A stretch of 64,000 nt of DNA from Manis javanica (GCF_040802235.1 NC_133157.1:29901501-29965500); one strand, 5' to 3'; positions 1 to 11,539 are shown, numbered from the stretch's first letter. A program made the numbers and translations. Notes: a model not told the origin generated them from the letters alone.

Positions 1-130
1 TTACATGAACATCTAGCTCACAGGGCCTTGATGAGTCCATTACATTCAAGGCCTGTATGGCCTTGACTGCCCACTTGGCAACAGTAAAAGTAGCTGTACA
101 TGTCTCATCCCAGTCCCACCTGATGCCCTT

Positions 131-1181
131 TTATACCAACCAGCATAAGGGCTTCAGAATTTGTACCAAGTGCAAAATAAACACTCTCCAGTAGCCCAAA
201 AGACCCAAAAACTCTTGTAATACTGCCACAGTGGTAGGGGTATGGAAAGCCTGAATCTTGTCTATGACTGCTTCTGGGATAACTTTAGTTTTACTCGACC
301 AGACAACCCCCAAGAACTTTACAAACCAGGTCCCTGAACCTGGGTGCTGTTCACAGCCCATCCTGTCTCCTGTAGATGTTGCAGCAGTCTAGGAACTGCC
401 CCTTCTAAATCTGAAAGAGAATCAGATGTGAGCATCAATGTAGTGACACAGCCTCACCATTTTCAGTTTCTTCCATGTGGCCAAGTACTGGGCTACAAGT
501 CGATGACAAATGGTGGGACTGTGGAGGTATCCCTGTGAAAGGACAGTGAATGTCCACTGCCAGTCTTCCCATGTGAAGGCAAACTCTTCCTGAATTTCCT
601 GTGCTATGTCAATAGAGAAGAAAGCTTTAGCAAGGTTCACACATAATGATATGACCCTAGTTCATGACTGAGTGTGTCCACAAGGCTGCTATAGAGGTGA
701 CAGCAGCATGAAAAGGGGGTGTAACTTTATTCAGTTCCCTGTAATCCATGGTCATATGCCAGGAACTGTCTGGTTTTGTCACTGGCCACATAAGGATATA
801 AAAGGACTATGAATGAGCTTTATGATGTCCACCTTCTCCAACTCCTGTAGTTTCTCTAATTTCCTTGTGTCCCCCAGGCAATTTACACTGATTAGTATTT
901 GTCACTCGCAGAGGTACAGGCAGAACTACAGGCAGGTGCTGAGCACATCCCCTCAGACCTGCCTTTACCACATGTACCCTCAGTCTGAACTCACCTGCAG
1001 TGGTCTGTAACCACAGGCCCTGCAGGATACCTACCCCCAAAATATATTCAGGGATGAGAGAAGTGTACACCATATACTCCTTTGGGGGCAAATGCCCTAC
1101 CCCCAATGGGATTTGGGCTTCCTTCACTCTAATTGCCTTCCCCCATAGCCATCTATCACAGCAGGGGTCCCAGGAAAACAC
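131..1181 (-). pseudogene. pol: Broken retroviral pol (end of protease to reverse transcriptase)
   Basis: Fragments in different frames match retroviral Pol. A stretch at about 1181-807 looks like the protease C-terminus leading into the start of RT. 640-422 carries the RT palm, with SIDIAQ and then a block ending in CHYID. 361-131 carries the region after the active site, with KFLGVVWS and FLGLLGYWRVF. The catalytic Y-x-D-D box near 430-445 is broken: after Tyr-Ile-Asp the second Asp is lost by a short deletion, the frame shifts and a stop follows at once. It cannot encode an active enzyme. It belongs to the same old element as the gag pieces at 1577-2244. Confidence 0.72.
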
Positions 1182-1576
1182 TCAGGGTTGCCATGAATTA
1201 GAGAACATTCAGCTCCTGTGTCCACCAGCACCAAGTCACATTGTACATTCACAGGGACCAATGAATTGGTAATTCTACATGTGGCTTGTGGTCCCCACTA
1301 TGTCCCCCTTGGTGGGGGGCCTTGACACCCTACTCAGTCAAACCATGACACCCAATTGCCCTTCTGTGGGGGTAAGGGCCCAGGCAGAGCCTGAGTACTG
1401 TTTCCCAGGAAGTCTTGCAGGGACACAGGTCAGACATGGTGCTTTGCCTCCGGCTTCTGTGTCCTGGACCTCAGTGGCTGGAACTGCTGCTCTGGCTTTA
1501 ATTGGTGCCACAGTTCTAACAAGATGCTATTGGGCTGCCCATCAACATTTTCTTTCACTACCCCCACCCATCTTTA

Positions 1577-2244
1577 TCAAATCTGGGTCCTTGAGACCTT
1601 CATGGGCCCCTTTGCACCTCTCCTTTCAGTCGTAGCCTGTACTTCCTTCCAGGCTCTTATTGTTTCAACCCCCTCCAGATATGCTAAAGTATGAATAGCC
1701 TCATTTATGGGTTTTCCTATGTGGGGGGCTTGAATAGTCACTAGGGACCCAAAGAGAGATGGGGGAGCTGTATGGAGCACCGGATTTCTCATTCCCACAG
1801 TGAACAACTCCTCACTGGGGCCTTTGGGGTCCATATTATAGATGCTATTTTTCATGCCCAGCTCCTGTAACACCTGCTGGAGCTCTGTGTACATTTTCCA
1901 GGTAGTGGGTAAATAAGGTAAATCACGATGGCTGTTGTCAGCCAACCCAGAGGCACCTGATTCCCTGAGGTGTGATGGGCACTTCGCAACCACTGCCAGA
2001 GGGAAGGGTGAGTAGTCAGGGAAGCCAGTCTACCCACTTCAAAACTCGTCATGACAATGTTTCCCATCCCCATATCCCAGAGACACAAAAGCCATGTAGG
2101 CAGAGGTTCCAATGGCTTCCACCAATACTGGATGCTCATGTCCTCCAGGTATAGAGGCGGAGCATGAGATGCTCCCCAACCCAGGGAGGGGGCAGCTCCT
2201 CCCCGAGGAGCCCATGGTTGTTGCATTTTTATTTTCTTAATCAC
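1577..2244 (-). pseudogene. gag: Broken retroviral gag (capsid region)
   Basis: Two overlapping minus-strand frames (2244-1852 and 1993-1577) carry consecutive parts of a Gag capsid. The first includes PTWLLCLWDMG and VMTSFEVGRLASLTTHPSL; the second continues with LQQVLQELGMKNSIYN, FTVGMRNPVL and PINEAIHTLAYLEGVE. The change of frame near 1850-1990 is a frameshift break. No intact start or zinc knuckle is seen. It sits upstream (minus sense) of the pol fragments, as expected for one element. Confidence 0.65.
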
Positions 2245-2478
2245 AACCAGGCAGGCTTGTAATACGGAGACGCTGGTGCCTGGGGCAGTGGCCTCAGCAA
2301 CAGATCAGCTCTCTGCCCCACCTCCGCATCCTTCCGTGACCATCTCCAGGGACGAGGGCACCGCTCTTTCCTCCCCTCCCCCACAGTCCCCTGCAACACA
2401 GATTCTCCCGCTGCCTCCTCCCTCACTGATATCTTCCAGGAAGGTGAGCTGTCTTCTCAATAGCTGTCTCTCTTTCTT

Positions 2479-3495
2479 CCAGAGATTGTTTTATTTCTGT
2501 ATTCTCCCTCCTTAGTTCTTGCATATTTCTCTGCAAGTCCATCAGCATGGTTATGACTTTTGTTTTGAATTCTTTTTCAGGAAGATTGGTTAAATCTATC
2601 TCCCCAGGTTTCTTCTCAGGGGAAGATGTCGAAGATGTCTGGGTTAGTCTTCTCTGGATCAAATTTTTTTGCCTTTTCATGTTGATAGGTGCAGTGGTAT
2701 GCTATTGACTCGTCTGTCAGCTGGGAGAACCAAGCCTCTTTCCACTTGTTCCTGGCCTTTCTTTACTAGGACAACTGCGAACCCTAGTGGCTTGTGTTGG
2801 GCAATTGCGTGCAGACTGGATCTCTATCTTGCCTGGCTGGTATGGAGGAAGCCCCCTTGCTGTGGGCGTGGCCAGCCTCAGGCTGCTGCTCTGCTATGGC
2901 GGGGCCCCAGAGGGGTAATGGATGGGGAGCTGTTTGGCTGTTTACCTCCGCGAGGGGTCTCAAAGCTGTTACCCAGGGGGTTAGTGCACCCGGAGTTCCC
3001 TGGAATTTCCAGCTGCTAGACTGTGACCTGGGATGCTTCTGTCCAGTTGTGGGGTCCCTGTCCCTTTAAGACTTTCAAAAAGCACTAGCTTTTCTTTGTC
3101 CCATAGGCGCCGGCTGAGGGACCCGCTCAGAGGCCTTGCTGCCCTGTTTCCCTAGTATCCAGGACCCCATGTATGCACTGTGTCTGCGCTCTGGTGCGGT
3201 GGCTAGGGCTGGGTGTTCAGCAGTCCTGGGCTCCCTCTCCCTTCCCTGCTCCGACTCCTCTCCTCCCGCCAGGAGCTGGGGTGAGGGGCCTCGGGTCCTT
3301 CCAGGCTGTGGCTTGTATCTTACCCCTTTCACCAGGCGCTGGGTTCTCGTAGATGTGGATGTAGTCTGGCTGTTGTCCTGTGTCTTCTGGTCTCTCTTTT
3401 AGGGATAGTTGTATTTGTTGTGTTTTCAAAAATATATATGTTTTTGGGAGGAGATTCCCACTGTCCTACTCAAGCTGCCATCTTGGCTCTACCTC
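2479..3495 (-). mobile_element. L1 LINE 5' fragment (5' UTR plus start of ORF1), no poly(A) tail
   Basis: On the minus strand this begins with an L1-type 5' end (AGCCAAGATGGC near 3490), runs through about 800 bases of GC-rich 5' UTR, then enters ORF1 at 2680 (MKRQKNL..., including DLTNLPEKEFKTKVITML) and stops after about 67 codons. It is flanked by perfect 17-bp repeats AGCTGTCTCTCTTTCTT at 2462-2478 and 3496-3512. On the insertion strand the target reads TT/AAGAAAG, a good L1-endonuclease site. There is no A-rich tail at the 3' junction. The 5' end appears complete while the 3' end is missing, the reverse of ordinary L1 truncation. Confidence 0.85.
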
Positions 3496-3512
3496 AGCTG
3501 TCTCTCTTTCTT

Positions 3513-3960
3513 AAGAGCATCCCATAGGTCATCGCCCAGCTCCTTCAAGTGGGGCTGAAGTGTGTCTCTCTCCTGCCAAAGTGTCTCTCTCTCTCCTCAG
3601 TAACCATTTCCACTATCTCAAGAAAAAGACATCCCACAATCCCAGCAGCTACATGGCCACCTAGGGCCTCTAAGCAGTCTTCTATCTCACAGAGGGCTAA
3701 TTCCACAGCTTTCAGTGTCTCCACCCTATCCCAATTCTGGGGAAGGCCCCACCCCTCTAGCAGGTGCTTACCCTAGACCAATTCTCTACTGGAGCTCCCT
3801 AACTAGAAGCCCCACAGATAGGGGGCTCCCGGGTGAAGCTGCACCCTCCACTACTGCAGCCACTGGGGCCTCCCCACTATCCACAGGGGGGGTTCTGAGC
3901 ATCTCCCCACCATCTCTAGGGGCAGCCCGCCCAAGGGTCACATCCATGTAGACAGATTTT
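3513..3960 (-). pseudogene. gag: N-terminal gag remnant of the same ERV
   Basis: Downstream of the right TSD copy of the L1 (in plus coordinates), the minus strand reads an acidic and basic helical segment ending in LKKERQ exactly where the L1 was inserted; the frame resumes at the same residues on the other side (2478). This shows that the L1 entered gag. Several stops lie between 3960 and 3560. I see no start codon I would trust. Confidence 0.45.
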
Positions 3961-3991
3961 GGGTTCAGAGGCCCTGCTGACTAGCGCCGGG

Positions 3992-4321
3992 TGTCACTCT
4001 GGGGGATTAAAGATTTTCCCAGCCTGGGACAAAATACCCTTGAAACCAAAATCAGTCAAAGGGAGAAATAAAGTAGGAAAACCCATTTACTGCTTACAAG
4101 CAGTCATCCACTTCTGCTTGCCAGTGTCTCTTGGGAACTGGCTGCAAAAAGGGGCCCCACCCAACCTCTCTGGTCCAAATACCCCCTCTCTCCCTCTGTT
4201 GTAATCACCTATTGGTATGGAGCCATTGGACTACTTCTCTCCACCCCTTGGAAACACCAATTGATATGGAGATGCCTAAGGCCAGGTGAGAGATTCTGGA
4301 GATACTGCAAATTAACCCACA
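3992..4321 (+). mobile_element. Solo LTR, same family as the LTR at 18304
   Basis: It starts TGTCACTC and ends ACCCACA. It aligns along its length with the LTR at 18304-18561: shared TTCCCAG near the start, ACCCATTTACTGCTTACAAG versus the equivalent there, GATATGGAGATG and AAGGCCA near the end. This copy is about 70 bp longer. No clear TSD remains. It lies in the opposite orientation to the ERV relic on its left. Confidence 0.65.
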
Positions 4322-6340
4322 ACCTGGCATTAAATAAATGTTTGTTTAAAAATATTTATTTGAAAAATAAATATTATTCAAGTCCTATACCTGTGCCACA
4401 TCATTCAAGAGAGAAGAAAATGCAGCTCATATTGGGACTCTGGAGCTTGCTTTTTACTCCCAGCTCTCACCAAGGCTTTGTAAGGTCAGTGCATATGGAC
4501 AGCTGATATGATTCCCTACACAAAAAACAGGGATTTGGTAGTTGGAGTTGATTTTAGAGATGACTGAGTTTAAACTTCTTATTTTATGGGTGAGGAAACC
4601 AAGGTGAAGTGGCTTTCAAAGAGCACAAGGCCCATTCATGACAGTACCTCATTTGACAACCCAGTACTCTTCCTGTACATTCTCATATACCAGAATGCCT
4701 GAGCATTGTTGAAACTATTTGGGAAAAAAAAGGTCAGCAAAACTTATGTGAGCACAGGGCCGATGCTGATTAAGCCACTGTTCTGATGCAAAAGAGATCT
4801 CATTATTTTCTGACCAAAGTTAGATTCTACTCCTTCTAGTGAACTACTGTGCCCTTCTCCTTGGATAAAATTACCATGAATTTCATAAAACGCCTCTAAT
4901 TGCTTAATGAGTAGCAAGCAGGAAGAATTACAGAATGTTCAATTGCCTTAGTATCATCTGGGAAGAATTTTCTCAATTTTATGCTTCCAACAGGAAAGCA
5001 CAGATGATTGTTACCATTACAACAAATGTGGAGGTATCATGGCACAGAATGCAAAATGTGTGTGCTTTTTCTTAGGGTTAAAAGTGACATTGCAAAGAAA
5101 TTTCCTACTTCTGGGGGGGTTGCTGCAGGCTACACCTCCCCCTCTGGAGATCAAATTCACTCTCTTCTACCCTCATGGGTACCTCAGCTGGACATTTTGA
5201 GATGTACTGAAAAGACTAAAGTCAAGGTTATGAACCACTCAGTGGGTTTAGGTTCAAAACCTCACACATGCAGTCTAGACTGAAAGATGCAAACAAAAAA
5301 ATCAAAACTAGCATGGCCTCTCCTGGGAGATGATTCCTGTTTTTTGCCTTCTTCCCTTTGACAAACATGATGTGCGGCTGTGCAAGAGCCATTTTCATAA
5401 ATGTTTCATTCTCCCTGCTCCAGGCATAGCATCGCTGGAACATGAATTATGGCCAGCTTGGCCAGCAAGCATCTTTCCATGAGCACATCCTTTCTCATGT
5501 GCTGCCACGGTGGTGCCTCCGGTGGAACTGAATGGGTGAGAAGAGCTCAGTGGCAGAAACACCAATGGCCTCTGTGTCTGCTGACCGATCCCTCGCCTTG
5601 GAGTTTTCCAGGCAGTTTATTTACGCTCTTTTCTCACAGCCAAGATGAATGGGTGGGGGGGATGTTTTTTCCTGCTTGGTTGCCAACACAGGGAAATCCT
5701 GCTGCTGCTGAGTTCTCTTTCTTACAATTCCCTTTCGAGCACTATTTCCATTATGCCACATTTGAACCATAAATTACTGTTAATCCTTTTTTAAAATGGT
5801 GAACAACTTCTGTGGTTACTGAGTGACAATAGTTATAATTGTTGCAAATCAGGAGAATCTGTGGCTGTTTGATATGCAGCTGTAACAAACACTGCAGGGG
5901 CTGAACACAGAGAAAAGCCCCTAATGTCGCCCCAAACTCACACCTCTGACAGCCTCACTCTTCTCTCCTGGAATTCCTCTCCCTTACACATGCCTACTTT
6001 ATAACAGGAAGCCATCCATGGAAATCACTTAATTTATTGAAAGGCCCCATAACATACTTCCATGATACTTAGAAAAGTAGAAGTCCCCAATGTGGAAAAA
6101 TGGAGCTATCTTTAAAGGTAAAGCAAAATGCACTCACCCTGATGGTGTTGCGTTTTTGAGGATTTTACATCTGCTTGTGTCTCCAGCTCATTGATGACCC
6201 CTTTGCCCATCCAGGCACCCAGCTCAAAACCTTCCTCTTCCATACTGCCCTCCACCTCATCACAAACAGTCAAGCCCAACCTCTTAGATATTTCTTAAAA
6301 ACGTCCCTAACCTTACTGACACAGCTTGATTCAAATCATC
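4322..6340. other. Intergenic DNA with a MIR trace
   Basis: Positions 4560-4690 resemble the 3' part of a MIR SINE (TTATTTTATGGGTGAGGAAACC). I see no gene, promoter or young repeat in the rest; ORFs here are short and uncharacterised. Confidence 0.5.
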
Positions 6341-6349
6341 ATTCTCTCT

Positions 6350-6530
6350 CTACAACTGTAGTTCTTGTAGTTCTCAACGTGGGACTCTCAGACCAGTAAC
6401 ACCAACATCATGAGAACTTTTTGGAAATACGCATTCTCAGGCAACTCCCCAGATTCACTTATCAGACACTCTGGGGTGGGCTTCAGCAGTCTATGTTTTA
6501 ACAAGCTCTCTGGAAGGTTCTGTTCGTCTA
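6350..6530 (+). mobile_element. MER5-like hAT DNA transposon fragment
   Basis: GTAGTTCTCAACGTGGGACT at the left, then GCATTCTC, CTCTGGGGTGGG and TTTTAACAAGCTC, the layout of MER5-type non-autonomous Charlie elements. Diverged. Confidence 0.55.
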
Positions 6531-6629
6531 CTAAGTTAAAACTACTACTTTACTGCAACAGCATCCTAATTTATCTCCTTGGCTCCTGTCTTCTTGCCTC
6601 TTTCCCTATTAATGTTTTTTCCCTTAATG

Positions 6630-6800
6630 ACTTTCCTAAATGCAAATATGCTTACATCAATACCCCTGCTTAAAACCTGTCAATGGTTCTCTCTTGCCCT
6701 CTAGATAAAATCCCGACTTCCTAGAATGGCATGCAAGTCTGTCCCTAATCAACAGGTTTTCCTCCCCTTCTGTTGATACCCATCCCCTGCCAAGTGCCCT
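6630..6800 (+). mobile_element. L2 LINE 3' fragment
   Basis: The stretch with TTAAAACCTGTCAATGGTTC and CTCTAGATAAAATCCCGACT followed by GGCATGCAAG matches the conserved L2 3' region. Old and diverged. Confidence 0.65.
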
Positions 6801-7580
6801 ATAATCTAGGTCACTGTGGTGCCTCCAGTGAGTCTGAGCAACTAGGGACGCTTCAGCAAGACAGAAAGATAATATTCTGTCCAAGTTTCTCTGATGCTTG
6901 GCACAGGTGCCTAGTTTGACTAGGTGTTTAGGGCACCCCTGAAATCAAAGAACATCACCCTTCTGTTGTTCTAGGAGCATATTTTAGGGATAAATCCTAA
7001 TAGCAATTAGTCACCTTGGGGATTCCAAGTATCTCCCAAGCTTTCTAAGTTTACTCCATTCATTTAAGAATGTAGGTTTCAAATTTTGAAATCTATAATT
7101 TTGTTGTGACTGAGACACCTAGGTAATGGAAACTGAAGCCACTAATTCATATGAATGGGGCCATCGACAAGGGACATGGTGGTTGTTTTCAGAGTTATAG
7201 GAGCTATCAGGGAAGTAATGATCTAAAAGCAATTTTGTCCCCATCATCTCAGTAACTGCTTAGGGGTCTTTGTATGATTAGCAATGGTTTATTACAAATT
7301 TCCATCTAGCCCTAATTGGCTCAAATAACATACTTGGCTTCTCAATAGGGTTTGGATTGCCATGAACAAAAATGTTACTGAGTTATAGCTGAAGAGGTCT
7401 GGCTTTGAATGAAGCAGTTTTTAATATGCTCCTGCAGCTTCTGTATGTCCATGGTAACAACCATTTCTTCAATGCCAAATCTCTTCTCTGTACCCTGTTA
7501 AATGCTTCAGTGGATCTTTTTGTTTAATATTAACTGCAAACCTATTAGCATCAGCACCTTATAAGTGAGGCAAGTGATAT
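6801..7580. other. Intergenic DNA, nothing recognised
   Basis: No ORF, RNA gene or repeat that I can support. Confidence 0.4.
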
Positions 7581-7589
7581 TTACAGAGT

Positions 7590-7990
7590 TTTAACTTACC
7601 CAAGGTGCCCAAGGGCAGCAAAAGTCATCTTGCCGGCAGCTGCATCTGGGGAAGTCCCTCCCTGTGCTCTAGGTGAAACCTCAACCCAGATAGGGAGGGT
7701 TCTTGACTCTGATGGAGAAAGAATTCTCAACCAGGTTGGATAAGTATGGTAAGGAGGGAATTCATTAAAGTGAGAGTAGAAGCGAATGTTGGCAGGCATG
7801 CAGGCAACAGAGAGCAAGAGCAGAGGGAGGAAAGGGAAGCTCTTTGAACTCCTACTAGGCATAGGGCAAAGCCCATGCCAACTCCTAAAGCCGAGGTCCC
7901 CTGGTGTCCAGTGTCCACTTGAATCTGCATGGCATAGGAACAAGCCCCAAGCACTGCAGGATTTGGGGGAGTCATGGAGCACTGAATGGA
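7590..7990 (-). mobile_element. Possible LTR fragment
   Basis: On the minus strand, a GC-rich segment leads to an A/T-rich CTTTAATGAATTC resembling an LTR polyadenylation region, followed by a pyrimidine-rich U5-like stretch. Boundaries and TSD are not visible, so this is only a candidate. Confidence 0.3.
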
Positions 7991-8055
7991 CTGAGATTAT
8001 GTTCTAAGAACTTCCCTATTGGTCTGAAATAAAACAGGGAGAGAGAAAAGGATCA

Positions 8056-8692
8056 TGTTGAGACTAGGAGGCTGAATGAAATCGCAAAGTGACAGACATT
8101 TACCACCAAAGGTGGAGTTTGGAGAGTTCTGTCTTCATCACGGAGAACAGTTCAGAGATAAGTGTAATCAGCTTATACAAGAAAGTTTATTTGATATATG
8201 ACTGTGCACACTCAGATGGGAGTATGGGTGACCTCAAAAGGGAGATGCACTTAAGGGCTTAGGGTTTGGGGTTTTATAGGGCCTTTTGGGTAGGGGTCAG
8301 CATATGGCATGCGGTATACAGGTGACTCATAAGTTTTGTCTTAATAGGGTTATTTAGGCAACTGTGTTAACCTGGATCTTGGCATTTTTTTATCCACATA
8401 GACCTCTGAAGTGTAAATTAACCTATCTCTTCTCCTGGTTTCAATGTTACTTAATTGATTAAGGGACTGGAAGAAGAGGCATAACAGCGTATAGATTAAG
8501 TTAAAGAATAAGCTGGGCCTTTTTTGCAGGCTAAGTAGATTTTACAATGGCATGACCCTTGTCCCATTTCCCTGCTTCATCTGTCAGACCCAGCAGTCTG
8601 ACAGTGGAGCCCCTGCTCAGAATCAGAAGGCTCTGCTGCCACCATATTGACTCAGAAAGCCTGGGTTTTGGAGCCCTTCCTGGGATATCACA
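8056..8692 (-). mobile_element. Probable solo LTR, minus strand
   Basis: Plus-strand ends TGTTGAGA and GATATCACA give TG...CA termini on the minus strand. Inside, GAAAGTTTATTTGATATATG (minus AATAAA) and GGTTTTATAGGG (minus TATA-like) have LTR spacing. No matching TSD found, so the exact ends are uncertain. Confidence 0.55.
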
Positions 8693-8809
8693 GTTCCTTA
8701 ACTTATCGTCTTTTTTTCCTTTCTTTAGTTGCTAGTAAAGTTGGAACCCATTCTCAGTGCTTCCTGAGGAAAGGGCAGTTCACACACTGGATAATGGCTC
8801 AGCTCTGAT

Positions 8810-8930
8810 CAGGCAGACACAGGCCCATATCTCAGCTCTTCCACTTAACTACCCTGTGAACATGGGCCAGTGACCACCTCTCAGAGCCGTGTTTCCTCAT
8901 CTGGAAAATACCAATGTAATGTCCATTTAG
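8810..8930 (+). mobile_element. MIR SINE fragment
   Basis: CAGCTCTTCCACTTAACTAC, then a GTGAACATGGGCCAGTGACC block and TTTCCTCATCTGGAAAATA match the MIR core and 3' part. Confidence 0.6.
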
Positions 8931-9281
8931 GGCTACTGCTGCTGGAGTACACAGCCGGCCAGAAAGCAGGGAGCGGGTGTGGGGGCTTCAGTGGGACGCT
9001 TGCTTACATTCTACATATACAAGGTGTCCCCTGGGATGTGGAGGGAAGGTAGAAAAAAACAGATGAACCAAAACCCGCTGGTCCCAACAGGAAGAAGAAA
9101 CCGACCCAAACTTCACCCCGAAATTCATCATGCCCCTCCATCATTAACATAGTAAAAATCACACCTCCCCACACCAGGACAGACCCCATGAGAACCAAAT
9201 ACAGCCAAAAATCCCTCTGCCAAATGTGAGGGTGGAGCAAGCCCAAACTCCAAAAAAAATCCACCTGTTCTTTGAATACTA
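8931..9281. other. Intergenic DNA before a solo LTR
   Basis: An 86-codon ORF on the minus strand (9264-9004) is open but matches nothing I know. The A- and C-rich composition looks like decayed repeat sequence. Confidence 0.35.
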
Positions 9282-9285
9282 ATAC

Positions 9286-9822
9286 TGTAACAGAGTGCAG
9301 AGAGCATCAAGAGTCAGGAAAAAGAACTAATGACACTTAACCTGACTGCCTAGAGCGAGACCCACCCAGTTTTTTCTTGTGTAAATTACCCGAGGCTTTT
9401 GAGAAATGTGCCTACCCTAAGTTAGATAACTAGAAGTGGGCAACAGCCTAGGAATGCCTGGGGATGTAACCCGTGATAAGTCACGTAGACATGCTTGGGT
9501 AAGCAAGAGATAACAATTGAAGCGGGCAGGCAACTGGCGCGTTCCCTAAAAAGGTTACAATGTTTCCCATTGGTTACAATATAGAGTGTGTTTTAAACCT
9601 ATTAGTTGTAGAACTGCGCGGGCTTTAGTGTAACGGCTGTGAAGATTCTATATAATCAGTACCCAAAGTTGCTTTGGGGTCCGCAGCTCGGACTCGGCCT
9701 GCATGTCAGGGGAGGTGCTGTCGACCCCAGCTTGCTGGCTGAATAAAGACTTTGCTTGGATTTTCATCTCCGTGTCCGTGTGTCTTGTTCTCTGGGAAAC
9801 CCCGGAGTCCTGGACCCTAACA
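9286..9822 (+). mobile_element. Solo LTR of a class I (gammaretrovirus-like) ERV
   Basis: Starts TGTAACAG, ends CCCTAACA, and is flanked by a perfect 4-bp TSD ATAC (9282-9285 and 9823-9826), the size typical of gammaretroviral insertions. It holds CCAAT-like boxes, TATA-like TCTATATAATC near 9646, an AATAAA near 9742 and a GT-rich stretch after it (GTGTCCGTGTGTCTTG). The order gives plus orientation. No internal retroviral sequence remains, so LTR-LTR recombination is likely. Confidence 0.85.
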
Positions 9823-9826
9823 ATAC

Positions 9827-10571
9827 CACTTAGTGAATATTCATCCCCCTTTACACAAAAGTGGCTCCCTACTGTTTCTTAGTTCCAACCCTCTCTGGGT
9901 CTGCACACCCAACTCTTGGGCCTTTCTCTATACTCTTATCTTTCAAACAAACTCTTAAAGCTCCACCATCTTTTGCATTTTTCTTGAATTCTTTCTTACA
10001 ACAAGATCAAGGACTCATCTCCAGTAACACTGTGAGGACAAAATTAGGTGAATTAATGTATGCTGTCCTGTCTGTAGAATGGTGATGATGTGTTTGATGA
10101 AAAGATGCCAACCTGACATAGGAATATACGCATTGTTTCATAAAAAGTTTTCTGGGGATGTGTGCTTATACACACCGTACTCGATCACCATGTAAAATGT
10201 GTTTGCTATGAGTTACAGCCAAAGTTCAAAAGCCACTGCTCTAATCCTCTTCCCCTCTAATATCTCTGGAGTCCCTTTCCATCCTCTTTTCTGTTACTCT
10301 TGCATTGAGAAGTGGAATCCCCTTTTCCGCAGAATTTGAGCTTCCTGGAAAAGACATTAGTGTGGGGCAAGCATTGCCTGCTTATAACCTTTTGCCCCAG
10401 AATAACTGTGTGTCCATATGGCCCCTTGTGAGCAATAAAAACCCTTCCTCCCAACCTGCCTCTTTCTTGTCTTACTTCGGTTTCATCAGATTCTCCTGGA
10501 ACTTGCCCCAGGCAGGGACTCCCAGAGCTGTACCCCCTCTTTGGGTGGTGTGCTAAGTATATTGTATGTTG
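9827..10571. other. Intergenic DNA with an LTR-like tail
   Basis: No gene. At about 10430-10470 AGCAATAAAAACCC is followed by a pyrimidine-rich stretch, like an LTR polyadenylation region, but neither border can be placed. Confidence 0.35.
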
Positions 10572-10575
10572 ATGC

Positions 10576-11067
10576 TGTAGGATCTGAAGAATCAAAAGTT
10601 AGCATAAGTACAGCCATCTTAAGGCCTAAATACCACCCCCTAACCCAGAAGAAGGAAAATCATTAGAATCTTGAAAAACAAGTTAGTTAGCCTGTGTCAA
10701 TTGTAGTGACCTTTAGTTAGCCAACCGTAAATCAGTTAATCATACATGCCTAGCTTATCTTGCTAGAACCACCCTAAACATTCCGAAGGTGATCTCATCT
10801 AACCAGACCCCAGGATGTGGCGCCAGCAAAAGATTTATGAGCCTATAGAAAAAACCCTGTATTGTAATTATGGAAAATTTTACCCCTTTTGAAAATGCTA
10901 TAAAACCTTCTGGCTTTGTGTGCTCTGGGTCCTCGTTGAGACCCGCTGCGACGGGCTGACTTGGACCCCAACTAGTTGGCTTCCGAATAAATTCCTCTTG
11001 CTTGTTGCATCAAGAAACGTCTTTGGTGAGTGATTTGGGGCGGCGCCTTCCTCAGGGGAATCCAACA
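10576..11067 (+). mobile_element. 5' LTR of the gammaretroviral element
   Basis: TGTAGGATC...CCAACA. TATA box TATAAAA at 10899-10905, AATAAA at 10986-10991, then a GT-rich U5 start. It differs from the 3' LTR at two bases (CCCTAAACATTCCG here, CCCTAGACATTCCA there) and by one A in a run after TATAG. Confidence 0.95.
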
Positions 11068-11069
11068 TT

Positions 11070-11087
11070 TGGGGGCTCGTCCGGGAT
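11070..11087 (+). promoter_or_regulatory. Primer binding site for tRNA-Pro
   Basis: TGGGGGCTCGTCCGGGAT, two bases after the LTR end, is an 18-of-18 match to the proline tRNA primer site typical of gammaretroviruses. Confidence 0.95.
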
Positions 11088-11539
11088 CATGCGCTCACCC
11101 CGCTTCACTCCCGAAGTCGCTCTTGGAGGAAGAGGTAAGATTAGTGGCGCCTTGAGTTGTCTGTGTTCTGTCTTCTGTTTTTCAGTGAGACCGGTCAGAA
11201 TTCTGAAAAGGGGTACCCACTGTCTGGCAGCTGTCCCGATCCCGTAAAGGGGTCGAGACTGCGGTCGGTAGACGTACTAGGAGCACCGCAGGCTGCAACC
11301 CTGGGGGACGCCTCGGGGAGGTTGGGAGGCCAGGGACGCCTGGTAGCCTCCCGTCTGTTTTTCTGGTGAATCTGATGAGATAGGGTTGATTTTCAGGCGC
11401 CAGGAATATCAACCCTCTGATTCCTTTCGGTTTCTGTTTGAAAATCTGAGAAAAAACAAAAAGCGGCCGCTGTGTGTCTAATCTGTGTGTGTCTCTGTTT
11501 TTTGTGTCTTTCATGTGCCTAATAATTGTTATACTGACA
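11088..11539 (+). promoter_or_regulatory. Leader with major splice donor; probable packaging region
   Basis: 452 bases between primer site and the gag-type ATG. A consensus donor GAG/GTAAGA has its GT at 11135-11136. GC-rich, palindrome-prone segments follow (11190-11470). By position this would hold the RNA packaging signal; the function is inferred. Confidence 0.6.

Larger units (their letters stand above)
1..3990 (-). mobile_element. Decayed ERV gag-pol relic, ERV-L-like (class III-like), interrupted by L1
   Basis: Read on the minus strand, the order is a gag start region near 3960-3513, an L1 insertion, more gag (about 2461-1577), then protease/RT (about 1181-1). All frames carry many stops and shifts, so nothing is translatable over full length. 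The left end runs out of the window. No 5' LTR of its own is visible: the LTR at 3992-4321 lies in the opposite orientation and looks like a separate insertion. Assignment to class III rests on the general look of the RT and capsid blocks and is tentative; class I is possible. Confidence 0.7.
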
